From positions 1 through 64,000 of the forward strand of contig JANXRV010000118.1 of the NCBI GenBank assembly GCA_025356665.1: a DNA stretch of 64,000 bases, written 5' to 3'. The notes below the pieces were generated by a model that did not search any database, was not told the DNA's origin, and saw nothing but the letters and a program-made list of their open reading frames with translations. A program made the position numbers and the translations under genes. Numbering within the stretch: position 1 is the stretch's first letter; each line of letters begins with the position of its first letter. Source of the DNA: CAITSH01 sp025356665. GTDB taxonomy: Bacteria > Pseudomonadota > Gammaproteobacteria > Burkholderiales > SG8-39. Below are positions 40,923 to 49,390 of this stretch, in pieces.

Positions 40923-41272
40923 TTGAGACTCCCGTTCCGTCGATGCAATACGTAGCGCCGGAAGCAAAAGCTTCACTGGCGCTGCAAAAACGACGGCGGG
41001 GTCTGAGCCGTACAGTGAATCCGGTGGGCGATCATTTTTTCATCACCCAGCGCAGCCGTATCCGCACATTGATGCTCATGTTCTGGAGGGCCGACGCATA
41101 CCGGTGGGGCCGTTCGACTGGCCTTGTGAGTAATATCGGCGCTGCTGCGGAAAACCTGAGGCGATGGCCTGCCGCTGCGTGAATTCGATGTTGAGCGGGA
41201 GCTTGCTTTCGTGGCGGTATCAATAAACCAGTTTTACGTTAAACTAACCTACCTTAGTTCATAGGGGCTGCC
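40923..41272. other. Intergenic region, 350 bases
   Basis: No coding frame of convincing composition. The right end holds the operator-like repeats of the toxin-antitoxin pair: GTTTTACGTTAAAC (41231-41244, imperfect palindrome) next to the repeat listed at 41242. Confidence 0.4.
41242..41259. promoter_or_regulatory. Inverted repeat, likely antitoxin autoregulatory operator
   Basis: AACTAA-CCTACC-TTAGTT is a perfect 6+6 inverted repeat ending 13 bases before the antitoxin start, the position where Phd/YefM-type antitoxins bind to repress their own operon. Confidence 0.5.
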
Positions 41273-41521
41273 ATGATCACCGTAAATATTCACCAGGCAA
41301 AGACACAACTCTCCAAGCTGGTCGAGCAGGCCGCGGCAGGGGAGTCTTTCATTATTGCCAAGGCGGGAAAGCCCATGGTCAAAGTGGTGCCCTTGGGAGT
41401 CGGGGAAAAAGGTACCGCCGGCCGGCTGGGCTTCATGGCAGGCGAAATAAAAGTGCCGGAGGACTTCGACCAGATGGGCGCGCAGGAAATCGAGGGCATG
41501 TTTGCAGGGCGCGACGTTTGA
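41273..41521 (+). CDS. Phd/YefM-family antitoxin
   Basis: An 82-residue protein. The N-terminal DNA-binding part ITVNIHQAKTQLSKLVEQAA and GESFIIAKAGKPMVKVVPL are typical of the Phd/YefM fold; the C-terminal half (GFMAGEIKVPEDFDQMGAQE) would wrap the toxin. It overlaps the toxin gene by 4 bases (TTGA), the normal antitoxin-first arrangement, and an inverted repeat lies just upstream. Confidence 0.88.
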   Translation: MITVNIHQAKTQLSKLVEQAAAGESFIIAKAGKPMVKVVPLGVGEKGTAGRLGFMAGEIKVPEDFDQMGAQEIEGMFAGRDV

Positions 41522-41904
41522 ATTTTCTGCTCGACACGCATTTGCTGCTCTGGGCGGCCAGCGCGCCGGAGCGGCTTTCGGCCAAGGCGCGCAGCCTGCT
41601 TTTGGCGACCGAAAGCCGGCTTATCTTCAGTACTGCCAGCCTCTGGGAAATCTCCATCAAGCGCACGCTCGGTCGTGTCGACTTCAATGTCGATCCGCGC
41701 CGCCTTTGGCGCATGCTATTGGTGAACGGCTATACGGAATTGCCCATCAACAGCGAACACGCTGTCGCGGTAAACGATTTGCCGCCGAGGCACAAAGATC
41801 CGTTCGATCGGATTCTTGTAGCCCAGGCGCGTGTCGAAGGGATCGTATTGCTGACTGTTGATAAAGCGGTGGCCAGCTATGGCGAGGGCGTGCGCAAGGT
41901 TTGA
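41518..41904 (+). CDS. vapC: PIN-domain ribonuclease toxin (VapC-like)
   Basis: A 128-residue PIN-domain protein. Catalytic acids are in LLDTHLLLW (first Asp), SLWEISIKRTLG (Glu) and KDPFDRILVAQA (Asp), with a later Asp in LLTVDKAVASYG, so the active site looks intact. VapC toxins cleave tRNA or rRNA and are neutralised by the antitoxin. TTG start overlapping the antitoxin stop. Confidence 0.88.
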   Translation: MNFLLDTHLLLWAASAPERLSAKARSLLLATESRLIFSTASLWEISIKRTLGRVDFNVDPRRLWRMLLVNGYTELPINSEHAVAVNDLPPRHKDPFDRILVAQARVEGIVLLTVDKAVASYGEGVRKV

Positions 41905-42041
41905 GCCCGCTGCGGGCGGACCTGGGCAGGGCTTTGATTGAGGTGAATTCTGCCGTCTACAGTGCCTTTCGCCGTTCATGCTTTCCGCCCTGTCGGACGG
42001 CCGCGCAGAAGTGGATATGATTATTTTTTATTTCTCAAGGA

Positions 42042-42164
42042 GTGAATCGAAGTGCAGACCGCAAGAACCCGCGCCATAGACGCTATTTCCTGCTCACCGG
42101 CCAGGTGCTGTCATCGAAGCAAGCGCAGGATCTCAAAAAGCGCATGAACGAATTGCTCGGCTAG
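42042..42164 (+). CDS. Possible small basic protein, 40 residues
   Basis: GTG 42042 opens a frame reading MNRSADRKNPRHRRYFLLTG, then QVLSSKQAQDLKKRMNELLG and TAG. The charge pattern and amphipathic C-terminal helix look protein-like, and AAGGA lies nearby. After the TAG the same frame continues GLALEGLAATQRAAK before another TAG, so a longer ancestor is conceivable. No family recognised. Confidence 0.3.
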   Translation: MNRSADRKNPRHRRYFLLTGQVLSSKQAQDLKKRMNELLG

Positions 42165-42521
42165 GGTCTGGCGCTCGAAGGCCTGGCCGCGACACAGCGC
42201 GCGGCAAAGTAGGCGGGCAGCTACCTTTTCACTTCGACATACTTGATCCGAGATTGCGCAGATTATTGCGCTACCCGGGCGAGGAAAAGTCCTTGTTATT
42301 TTGTCGTGGACCAAGCGGCATTATGGCTGGAGAGTGGCTCTGGACAAGGGTTTTGAGGGATTTTGTGGGCAATCAGAGCAGGGGAAAGCCCGGGTTCCCG
42401 GTAAAATTCGCGGTCCGAGAGTCCCGTGCCCTGCGGGATGTTGTTTTATCCGTCGAACAGATTTGCAGCGCACGCCGGCACAGAGTGATGCCCAGCCCCA
42501 GCGCATTCTCAGGGGAAGCTC
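42165..42521. other. Intergenic region, 357 bases
   Basis: No recognisable gene. Several open frames are present on the plus strand, but their composition is not protein-like and none matches a known family. Confidence 0.35.
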
Positions 42522-42893
42522 GTGCTCGACTACTTGATCAGGCAAACCGAAGGCATCATGGTGTTGCTTCCCCAACCGCCGCTAAGCAAGGCCGATTTCG
42601 ACGGCCTGTGCGCAGCCGCAAATGCTTATTTGGCCAACCACGCCAAGCTGCGCGGCCTGCTCACCCAGTCAAAGGACTTTCCCGGCTGGGAGAACTTTGC
42701 CGCATTCAGCGCGCACATGCACTTTGTCCACGACCACCACGCGAGGGTCGATCGCGTCGCCATCGTCACCGACAGCCACCGGGGCGGCCTCGCCGAATCA
42801 CGCAGCGCGCACCTTACGGTGACTGAAATCAAGCACTGTCCGTTGGCCGATGAGGCGCGGGCGCTAGTCTGGCTGGAGACGGCGATACGCTGA
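42522..42893 (+). CDS. SpoIIAA-like (STAS-like) protein
   Basis: A 123-residue protein of the small SpoIIAA-like family: FPGWENFAAFSAHMHFVHDH followed by DRVAIVTDS and the ending EIKHCPLADEARALVWLETA. GTG start with AGGGGAAG upstream. These proteins have a STAS-like fold of unsettled function. It is a lone gene between the toxin-antitoxin pair and the isochorismatase-like gene. Confidence 0.75.
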   Translation: MLDYLIRQTEGIMVLLPQPPLSKADFDGLCAAANAYLANHAKLRGLLTQSKDFPGWENFAAFSAHMHFVHDHHARVDRVAIVTDSHRGGLAESRSAHLTVTEIKHCPLADEARALVWLETAIR

Positions 42894-43086
42894 CCTCGCT
42901 TTGCGTTGATGCCTTGAGTCACACGCGATATCCGGCAAGCCTGTAGCCAGACCCGCGACTACAAGGCTGCCAGGCCTTGAAGGCTCCGGTGAAGTGGCGC
43001 CCCCTGACGTAGCTGCTGGCATCGCGTCGCAATCCACCCTGCGGGCGCACCAAAATCTCGCACTCCGGCGCAGCAACGGACATTGC

Positions 43087-43115
43087 TTGCCTGGCGATTG
43101 GCTATCGGGTATAAG
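43087..43115 (+). promoter_or_regulatory. Sigma-70-type promoter for the isochorismatase-like gene
   Basis: TTGCCT (43087-43092), 17 bases, TATAAG (43110-43115), 33 bases before the ATG at 43149. Spacing is ideal and both boxes are close to consensus. Confidence 0.55.
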
Positions 43116-43148
43116 TTTTAACCACTCCATTCGGAAAAAGGCGCCGCT

Positions 43149-43847
43149 ATGCACCCCTATGTCATGCCTGAGCACATCAAGGAACGCGTTTTGCAGCGGC
43201 AGGGAAAACCGTTTTCCCATGATGCGATTGCCGCGGAACGCACGGCCCTGGTCGTTGTCGATATGCAGAATTATTTTGTCGCCGAGCATTTCGCACATTC
43301 GGTGCCGCTGTCGCGCGCCATCGTGCCAAACATCAACCGCATGGCCAAAGCCCTGCGTGCAGCCGGCGGCACCGTGATCTGGATCCAGACCACGGCAACC
43401 GGCGCCTTGCAGCACTGGGGACGGCATCACGAACACATGCTCACCGAGCAGCGCATGGAAAAACGCCTTGCCGGCCTTGCCGAGGGCTCGGACGGCTACC
43501 AGATTTATCCCAAGCTCGAGGTTCTTCCCGCCGATGTGCGCGTCAAGAAAATCAAGTACAGCGCGCTGATCGGCGAGTCGAGCAACCTGCTCGAAATACT
43601 CAGGCAGCGCGGTATCGAAAGCGTGCTGATTACCGGCACAGCCACCAACGTGTGCTGCGAATCGACCGCCCGCGACGCCATGCTGCTTGACTTCAGGGTG
43701 GTGATGATCTCCGACGGCAACGCCAGCTGGACGGACGAAGAGCACGCCGCAACGTTGAATAGTTGCGCGGTGTTTTTCGGCGATGTGATGACCACGGACG
43801 AGGTGACCACCCGTCTGGTGCCGGCGGCCCGGCGCAAGAGCGCCTGA
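43149..43847 (+). CDS. Isochorismatase-like cysteine hydrolase
   Basis: A 232-residue protein of the isochorismatase/nicotinamidase superfamily. The catalytic triad is visible: Asp in VVVDMQNYFV (about residue 38), Lys in VKKIKYSALIG and Cys in TATNVCCESTARDA. The family hydrolyses amides, carbamates or vinyl ethers; substrate is not predictable. It converges on the ABC-transporter genes at its 3' end. Confidence 0.85.
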   Translation: MHPYVMPEHIKERVLQRQGKPFSHDAIAAERTALVVVDMQNYFVAEHFAHSVPLSRAIVPNINRMAKALRAAGGTVIWIQTTATGALQHWGRHHEHMLTEQRMEKRLAGLAEGSDGYQIYPKLEVLPADVRVKKIKYSALIGESSNLLEILRQRGIESVLITGTATNVCCESTARDAMLLDFRVVMISDGNASWTDEEHAATLNSCAVFFGDVMTTDEVTTRLVPAARRKSA

Positions 43848-43892
43848 CGAGACCGGCGCGCACCGCTTGCCGTCACAAGCGGCGGCGCCGTT

Positions 43893-44720
43893 TCAGCGCC
43901 GTTTCATCACCGCCAGCTCAAGATAGTAAATCGCCAGGTACATCAGCGCTGAAATGATGGCGAGCAGCGTGATGGCGGTCATAACAATGTTGAGCTTGAA
44001 TATCTGGCTGCCATACTGAATCAGGTAGCCCAGTCCCAGTCCGGCCGACTGGAACTCGCCGACGATCACGCCAACCAGCGAAAGCCCGGCGTTCACCTTG
44101 AGCGCCGCGATCAGCGTCGGCACGCTGCCCGGCAGCACCACCTTGCGCAGCATCTGGCCGCGTGTTGCGCCAAAGGTCTGCGCCAGCTTGAGCTTGTTCG
44201 GGTCAATGCCCTGAAAGCCGCTGTAAATCATGAGTATGGTGATAAACAGCGATATCGCCAGCGCCATGCCGTACACCGACAGTGTCGCACCCAGCCACAG
44301 GTAAAAAATCGGCACAAACGCCGTCTTCGGCATCGCGTTGGCGACCACCAGATAGGGATCAAGCACCTTGTACAGTCCGTTCCACCACCACAGCGCCGAT
44401 GCCGCGAGCGTGCCCAGCGCCATGGCCAGCGTCAGGCCCACCGCCGTGGCAAACGCCGTCGATGCGGTGTGCTGCAGGATACTTGGCGACTGCGAGGTTT
44501 CCTGCAACAGCTCGACGAAAGTGGGCCACAAGGCCGAGGGGTAGCTGGTCAGCAGCGGGTTGATGACGTGCATGCGCGGCAGGATTTCCCAGGCGATCAG
44601 GAATACCACCAGCAGCGCGAGCTGCCAGGCACGGATCGAAAACCGCGCGCGCCGCTCCGCGCGCAGATAAGCCTTGTAGCGAGGACTGGAGCCCTCGCCC
44701 TTTGCGTCAACCTTCGACAT
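43893..44720 (-). CDS. ABC transporter permease (NitT/TauT type)
   Basis: A 275-residue inner-membrane permease with about six helices. The cytoplasmic coupling loop reads FGATRGQMLRKVVLPGSVPT, the expected EAA motif. ATG 44720 is chosen because it overlaps the ATPase stop by 14 bases and begins a normal-length permease. Part of a binding protein-ATPase-permease operon. Confidence 0.87.
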   Translation of the reverse strand: MSKVDAKGEGSSPRYKAYLRAERRARFSIRAWQLALLVVFLIAWEILPRMHVINPLLTSYPSALWPTFVELLQETSQSPSILQHTASTAFATAVGLTLAMALGTLAASALWWWNGLYKVLDPYLVVANAMPKTAFVPIFYLWLGATLSVYGMALAISLFITILMIYSGFQGIDPNKLKLAQTFGATRGQMLRKVVLPGSVPTLIAALKVNAGLSLVGVIVGEFQSAGLGLGYLIQYGSQIFKLNIVMTAITLLAIISALMYLAIYYLELAVMKRR

Positions 44721-45498
44721 GAACTTCGAGCTCCTGCCACAGTCGATTGAAATAAGCATTGAATTCGGGCGTGCTGCGAGCCGCGAACGGCGTCGGACGC
44801 CGGCCCTCGGCGCTCGGGTATTCAATGCGGTGGTCAGACTTCACGCGTCCGGGCCGGCGCGACAACACGATGACACGGTCAGCCATGGCGACCGCCTCGC
44901 CGATGTCGTGCGTGACAAGGATGGCGGTCTTGCCTTCGCGGCGCAATATATCGCACACCTCGTCAGCAAGCGCGATGCGCGTCTGCGAGTCGAGCGCGGA
45001 AAACGGCTCGTCAAGCAGGACAATATCCGGCTCGGTGCAAAGCGTTCGCGCCAGCGCGACGCGCTGGCGCATGCCGCCTGAGAGCTGACGCGGCAGGTGA
45101 TACATGAACGCGCCCAGCCCGTACTTGACCAGCAACTGCTCCGCGCGCCGGCGCGCTTTGGCCGGATCGGCACCCTGGATTTCCGCGCCGAGCAGCGTGT
45201 TCTCGAGAATCGTGCGCCACTCGAACAAATAGTCCTGTTGCAGCATGTAGCCGATCTTGCGGCTCGCGCCGGCCACCGCCACGCCATCGACCATGACCGC
45301 GCCGTCGGTCGGGGAGAGGATGCCCGAGATCAGCGACAGCAGCGTGCTCTTGCCGCAACCGCTCTGGCCGATGATGCTGACAAATTCGCCGGTGGCAATG
45401 GAAAACGATATGCCAGACAGCGCCTCGGTCTCACCCTCGGTGCTGAAGTAGCGCAGATTTACATCGCGAAGCTCGACTTTCGGGCCAGATGCATTCAC
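44707..45498 (-). CDS. ABC transporter ATP-binding protein (NitT/TauT type)
   Basis: A 263-residue nucleotide-binding subunit: Walker A IIGQSGCGKSTLLS, signature LSGGMRQRVALARTL, Walker B DIVLLDEPFSALDS and switch His in LVTHDIGEAV. GTG start one base after the binding-protein stop. It powers uptake by the permease at 43893. Confidence 0.93.
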   Translation of the reverse strand: MNASGPKVELRDVNLRYFSTEGETEALSGISFSIATGEFVSIIGQSGCGKSTLLSLISGILSPTDGAVMVDGVAVAGASRKIGYMLQQDYLFEWRTILENTLLGAEIQGADPAKARRRAEQLLVKYGLGAFMYHLPRQLSGGMRQRVALARTLCTEPDIVLLDEPFSALDSQTRIALADEVCDILRREGKTAILVTHDIGEAVAMADRVIVLSRRPGRVKSDHRIEYPSAEGRRPTPFAARSTPEFNAYFNRLWQELEVHVEG

Positions 45499-45499
45499 G

Positions 45500-46510
45500 T
45501 CAGGGCTTCGCTTTCCTGGCGAATTCCGTCAGGACGATATCGTCGTATTTCACGCGCTTTTTCACATCCAGCACACCGCCCTCAACCAGCAGGTCCTGGA
45601 ATTTTTCTAACGGCTTGGGGTCGATTACCGGTGAATTTTTCCACAACTTGAGCGTGCGATAACGCTCGATCGCGGCGGCCAGCGTCGGCACATTGACGCC
45701 GGGGAAGAACTCTACCAGCACCTTTACAAGTTCTGCGGTCGGTGCCTGCTCCACCCACTTTTGCGCCTTGAAAATTGCGTTCGTCCAGGCCTGGATGACC
45801 TCGGGATTGTCGCGAATGTAGCGGTCTGTCGCCATGAACGAGGTGTAATCGGCAAATCCGACCGTCTGTCCGATTGAAGCCACGGCAAAGCCCTTGCCGT
45901 CAACCTCGAGTTGCGAGGCATCGGGTTCGAGAAAGATCGCATACTGGTTTTGCCCGGCAAGCCAGGAACCCATGCGCGCCGGCGGGGCAAGGTTATTCGA
46001 CAGTTTCAGGTCCTTTGCCGGGTCAAGGCCGTTTTTTTTCAGCGCCGCTTCAAGGAAAACCAGCGGCGTACTGCCCGGGCGAAAGCCGAGCACCTCGGCC
46101 CCGCGCAGCATTTTCCAGTCGAACTTGTCGATCTTCTTGCGCGACATCAAAATGAAGCCGTCGGTGGAGGTCAGTCCGGCGAAAATCTTCACCTTGGTGG
46201 GCGATTCACTGGTCCAGACATAGACCGCGGTCTCCGGCCCGATGAGCGCAATATCAGCGGCATTCGACAGCAACGCCGCCATCGCCTTGTCGCCGCCTTG
46301 CGCCGTGAACATGCTCACATCAAGGCCCGCGTCCTTGAAGTAGCCCTTGGAAATGGCGACGTACTTGGGAGCGTACAGCAGTGAACGAACGACTTCGGCG
46401 TAGCGCACCTTGGTCAGGGGCTTGGCGGCTTGCGCGTGCACAACGGCGGGCAGGGCAAGGGCAATGAACGCTACCAGCGCTACCTGCGCCAGGGTCAGGC
46501 GATTAAACAT
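45500..46510 (-). CDS. ABC transporter substrate-binding protein (NMT1/SsuA-like)
   Basis: A 336-residue periplasmic protein with signal peptide FNRLTLAQVALVAFIALALP and AHAQ-like cleavage region. The pattern LLYAPKYVAISKGYFKDAGL and AALLSNAADIALIGPETAVY is typical of NMT1/THI5-like and aliphatic-sulfonate binding proteins. ATG 46510 follows GGAGAC. Ligand could be a taurine-like, thiamine-precursor-like or aromatic compound; unknown. Divergent from the ThDP enzyme gene. Confidence 0.87.
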   Translation of the reverse strand: MFNRLTLAQVALVAFIALALPAVVHAQAAKPLTKVRYAEVVRSLLYAPKYVAISKGYFKDAGLDVSMFTAQGGDKAMAALLSNAADIALIGPETAVYVWTSESPTKVKIFAGLTSTDGFILMSRKKIDKFDWKMLRGAEVLGFRPGSTPLVFLEAALKKNGLDPAKDLKLSNNLAPPARMGSWLAGQNQYAIFLEPDASQLEVDGKGFAVASIGQTVGFADYTSFMATDRYIRDNPEVIQAWTNAIFKAQKWVEQAPTAELVKVLVEFFPGVNVPTLAAAIERYRTLKLWKNSPVIDPKPLEKFQDLLVEGGVLDVKKRVKYDDIVLTEFARKAKP

Positions 46511-46996
46511 GAATGTCTCCGGTGAGTGAGTGAAAATTGCCACGGCGGCGTGCATCACGCAGGTATGCATCAGCGCTGCCAAAAACCGATTTAAACACAA
46601 TCCACCGCCCCACGCGTCACGCCACAAGAGTAAGGCGCGGCTTTTTTACGCACAAGTTGGCGGCGTGAGAACGTTTCCTAAGCGCCTTTATTGAAGCCCG
46701 AAGCGGCGAGCGCAAAGGCGATTGCTCTGCATACGAGCAATCGACTGGATAAGGCGTACAGGCCTGGCGATTTCAGCAATTCAGCCGATATTCCCTGGAA
46801 TACGGCATTCCGCGGCAAGTTCGCCGACGCCATCGAAGATCACCGGGCCAACATTTTGGGTTCGGACTAGAATCAAGCGCGACGTCTGCTTTTGTCCCGA
46901 GATCGGGGCAAGCAGCAAAGGGGCAAAGGTCAAGGCACAGGCGCGGGATATTACAAGCGCAAGCACCGCAACCACCACTTTCGAGGGGGATATGAC
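46511..46996. other. Divergent intergenic region, 486 bases
   Basis: Separates the ABC operon from the ThDP enzyme and must carry both promoters. It contains a perfect hairpin (listed separately). A plus-strand frame 46691-46870 (59 residues, including DIPWNTAFRGKFADAIEDHR) looks protein-like but has only a TTG start and no ribosome-binding site; it is not called as a gene. Confidence 0.4.
46719..46743. promoter_or_regulatory. Perfect inverted repeat in the divergent spacer
   Basis: CGATTGCTC, 7-base loop TGCATAC, GAGCAATCG. No T-run follows, so a regulator-binding site is more likely than a terminator. Confidence 0.4.
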
Positions 46997-48961
46997 ATGA
47001 CACGCAAGCATCCGCAAACTCAGGCCAGTCGAAGGCAGTTTCTGGGCGGCGTCATTGCCGCCGGCGCGGCCAGTGTCGTGACCGCGCCCGCCGCGTCTGC
47101 CGCCGACGCGGCGTCGCCGCGCGCGCCCTCGGCGCTGCCCCCATCGGGCCGGGTCGCCGCGCTCGAAACGGCGATCCCGCAGGAGCTGGGCCGCATCAAG
47201 GGCAAGCCGGGCTCGGACTTCATGGTTGATGTGATCAAGTCGCTCGACATCAAATACCTGCCCTCCAACTGTGCCTCGAGTTTTCGCGCCATCCATGAGT
47301 CGCTGATCAATTACGGCGGCAACACCATGCCCGAGTTCCTCTCCTGCATGCACGAGGAATCGGCGGTGGCCATGGCGCACGGCTACTTCAAGGTCGCCGG
47401 CAAGCCACTCTTGACGCTGTGCCACGGCACCGTCGGCCTGCAGCACGCCAGCATGGCCGTCTACAACGCCTGGTGCGACCGCGTGCCGGTGATCGTGGTC
47501 GGCGGCAACGAGCTTGACGCTGCGCACCGCCCGCCCGGCGTGCCCACGGTGCATTCGGCCCAGGACATCAACGCCCAGGTGCGCGACTACACAAAGTGGG
47601 ATGACACCCCCGTGTCGCTGCAGCATTTTTCACAATCTTTTGTGCGCGCCTACAAGATCGCCATGACGCCGCCCTACGGCCCGGTGGCCATTTCGCTTGA
47701 TGCCGGCCTACAACAAGAGCCGATGAAGGAATTCGACGGCAAAATGCCGACCATTCCGCGCTACACCCCGACCTCGCCGCCGCAGGGCGATACGGGCGCG
47801 GTGAAAGAAGCGGCGCGCCTGCTCGCCGGCGCGGCCAACCCGGTGATCGTGGTTGATCGCGCGGCGCGCACGCCGGCGGGCATCGGCTTGCTGGTGCAAC
47901 TGGCGGAACTGCTGCAGGCGAAAGTCGTCGACCAGGCCGGGCGCATGAATTTTCCGAAGACGCACTACCTTACCGCCGAGGCGGGAGCGGTCAATAATGC
48001 CGATGTCATCATCGGCATGGAACTCAGCGACTTCTGGGCCACGGTGAACGCCTTCACCGACAACGGCGACAACCACGGCATAGGCAGCAACTCAACGCGC
48101 ATCAAGCCCGGCACCAAACTCATCAGCATCAATTCGGTCGAGCTCAACACCAAGGCCAACTACCAGGACATGCAGCGCTTCCAGGAAGTCGACGTGGCCA
48201 TGGCCGCCGATGCCGAGGCCACGCTGCCGGCACTGATCGAGGCGGTGAAGGCCGCGATCCCCAACGAGCGCAAGGCCGCCATCGCACAGCGCGGCGAAGC
48301 ACAGCGCAAGGCCTACGCCGAAACTAGGGCGCGCGCGCTGCAGGCCGCCGCCGTCGGCTGGGACGCCAGCCCCATCAGCACCGCGCGCCTGGTGATGGAA
48401 ACCTTCGCGCAGATCAAGGGCTTTGACTGGTCGCTGGTGGGCGCGGACAGCCCCGGGTTTTTCTGGCCGACGCGCTTGTGGCCGATGGAAAAGCATTATC
48501 ACTGGCTCGGCCGCTCCGGTGGATACGGCGTCGGTTATGGCGCGCCGGCCTCGATAGGCGCGGCGCTCGCCAACCGTGACCTTGGTCGTTTTTCGGTGTG
48601 CTTCCAGCCCGACGGCGACCTGATGTATGCGCCCGGCGTGCTGTGGACAGCGGCCAAGCACAAAATTCCGCTGCTGTCGGTGATGCACAACAACCGCGGT
48701 TACCACCAGGAACTGATGCACGTGCAACGCCTGTCCAACTTCAGGAACCGCGTCGTCAACCGCGGCGGCGACATGGGGCCGGTAGGTACCAGCATCATGA
48801 ATCCGGACATCGAGTACCACAAGCTTGCCGAGTCGATGGGCTGGTGGGCCAAGGGGCCGATCAAGGATCCGGCGCAACTCGCCCCGGCCTTGAAGGAAGC
48901 GATCGCGGTGGTGAGGTCCGGCCAGCCGGCGCTGCTCAACGTCTGGACGCAGCCGCGCTAA
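46997..48961 (+). CDS. Tat-exported thiamine-diphosphate-dependent enzyme (acetolactate synthase/benzoylformate decarboxylase-like)
   Basis: A 654-residue protein. It begins with a twin-arginine signal (SRRQFLGGVIAAGAASVVTA) and an alanine-rich cleavage region. Three ThDP-enzyme domains follow: the PYR domain with the cofactor-activating Glu in CMHEESAVAMAHGYFKVAGK; a central domain (AARLLAGAANPVIVVDRAAR); and the PP domain with GYGVGYGAPASIGAALANRD and the metal-binding PDGDLMYAPGVLWTAAKHKI followed by HNNRGY. Members act on 2-oxo acids or acyloins. Periplasmic location is very unusual for the superfamily. The cytochrome c gene follows after 9 bases, implying electron transfer. Confidence 0.87.
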   Translation: MTRKHPQTQASRRQFLGGVIAAGAASVVTAPAASAADAASPRAPSALPPSGRVAALETAIPQELGRIKGKPGSDFMVDVIKSLDIKYLPSNCASSFRAIHESLINYGGNTMPEFLSCMHEESAVAMAHGYFKVAGKPLLTLCHGTVGLQHASMAVYNAWCDRVPVIVVGGNELDAAHRPPGVPTVHSAQDINAQVRDYTKWDDTPVSLQHFSQSFVRAYKIAMTPPYGPVAISLDAGLQQEPMKEFDGKMPTIPRYTPTSPPQGDTGAVKEAARLLAGAANPVIVVDRAARTPAGIGLLVQLAELLQAKVVDQAGRMNFPKTHYLTAEAGAVNNADVIIGMELSDFWATVNAFTDNGDNHGIGSNSTRIKPGTKLISINSVELNTKANYQDMQRFQEVDVAMAADAEATLPALIEAVKAAIPNERKAAIAQRGEAQRKAYAETRARALQAAAVGWDASPISTARLVMETFAQIKGFDWSLVGADSPGFFWPTRLWPMEKHYHWLGRSGGYGVGYGAPASIGAALANRDLGRFSVCFQPDGDLMYAPGVLWTAAKHKIPLLSVMHNNRGYHQELMHVQRLSNFRNRVVNRGGDMGPVGTSIMNPDIEYHKLAESMGWWAKGPIKDPAQLAPALKEAIAVVRSGQPALLNVWTQPR

Positions 48962-48970
48962 CCGGGAGCC

Positions 48971-49381
48971 ATGACCATGAAACCGATCCGCCAAGCCGCA
49001 CTCGCCCTCACCATTGCAATCGCATCGGGCATCGCCTGCGTATCCGGCAACGCCCTCGCCGCCGACCCCGCGGGTAACGCGGGTAACGCGGCTAACGCGG
49101 GTAACGTGAGTAACGTGAGCAAGGGCAAGACCGCCTTCATCAACCACGGCTGCTGGCAGTGCCACGGTATCGTAGGGCAGGGCGGTGCCGCCGGCCCCAG
49201 GCTCGCGCCCGAGCCCAAGCCCTGGGAATTTTATGCCTCCTTCGTCCGCCACAGCGCGGGCCCGATGCCGCCCTACACCGAAACCATTCTTTCCAACGCC
49301 GACCTCGCCGACATGTACGCCTACCTGAAGTCGCTGCCCAAAACGGCCGACTACAAGGCCATTCCGCTGCTCAACAACTAA
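48971..49381 (+). CDS. Periplasmic c-type cytochrome
   Basis: A 136-residue monoheme cytochrome: signal peptide ALALTIAIASGIACVSGNAL, heme-binding CWQCH near residue 58, and a Met ligand candidate in SAGPMPPYTETILSNADLAD. Between signal and heme lies a low-complexity linker (AGNAGNAANAGNVSNVS) encoded by 9-base tandem repeats. It most likely accepts electrons from the co-transcribed ThDP enzyme (inference). An IS91 remnant begins 10 bases after its stop. Confidence 0.88.
   Translation: MTMKPIRQAALALTIAIASGIACVSGNALAADPAGNAGNAANAGNVSNVSKGKTAFINHGCWQCHGIVGQGGAAGPRLAPEPKPWEFYASFVRHSAGPMPPYTETILSNADLADMYAYLKSLPKTADYKAIPLLNN
49072..49116. repeat. Five 9-base tandem repeats inside the cytochrome gene
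   Basis: GGGTAACGC, GGGTAACGC, GGCTAACGC, GGGTAACGT, GAGTAACGT: in-frame units adding three residues each to the linker ahead of the heme domain. Copy-number change would alter linker length without shifting the frame. Confidence 0.85.
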
Positions 49382-49390
49382 GCAAGGCGG

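Noticed and set aside
42864..43745. 293-codon open frame on the minus strand
   Set aside because: Antisense to the isochorismatase-like gene, which has an intact catalytic triad and a good promoter.
46691..46870. 59-codon plus-strand frame with protein-like composition
   Set aside because: TTG start, no ribosome-binding site, overlaps a perfect hairpin in a divergent promoter region, and no recognised family.
48092..49252. 386-codon open frame on the minus strand
   Set aside because: It lies opposite the ThDP enzyme and cytochrome genes, whose frames carry clear motifs. Its composition is that of a GC-rich antisense shadow, with Val/Thr/Arg runs produced by the 9-base repeats.
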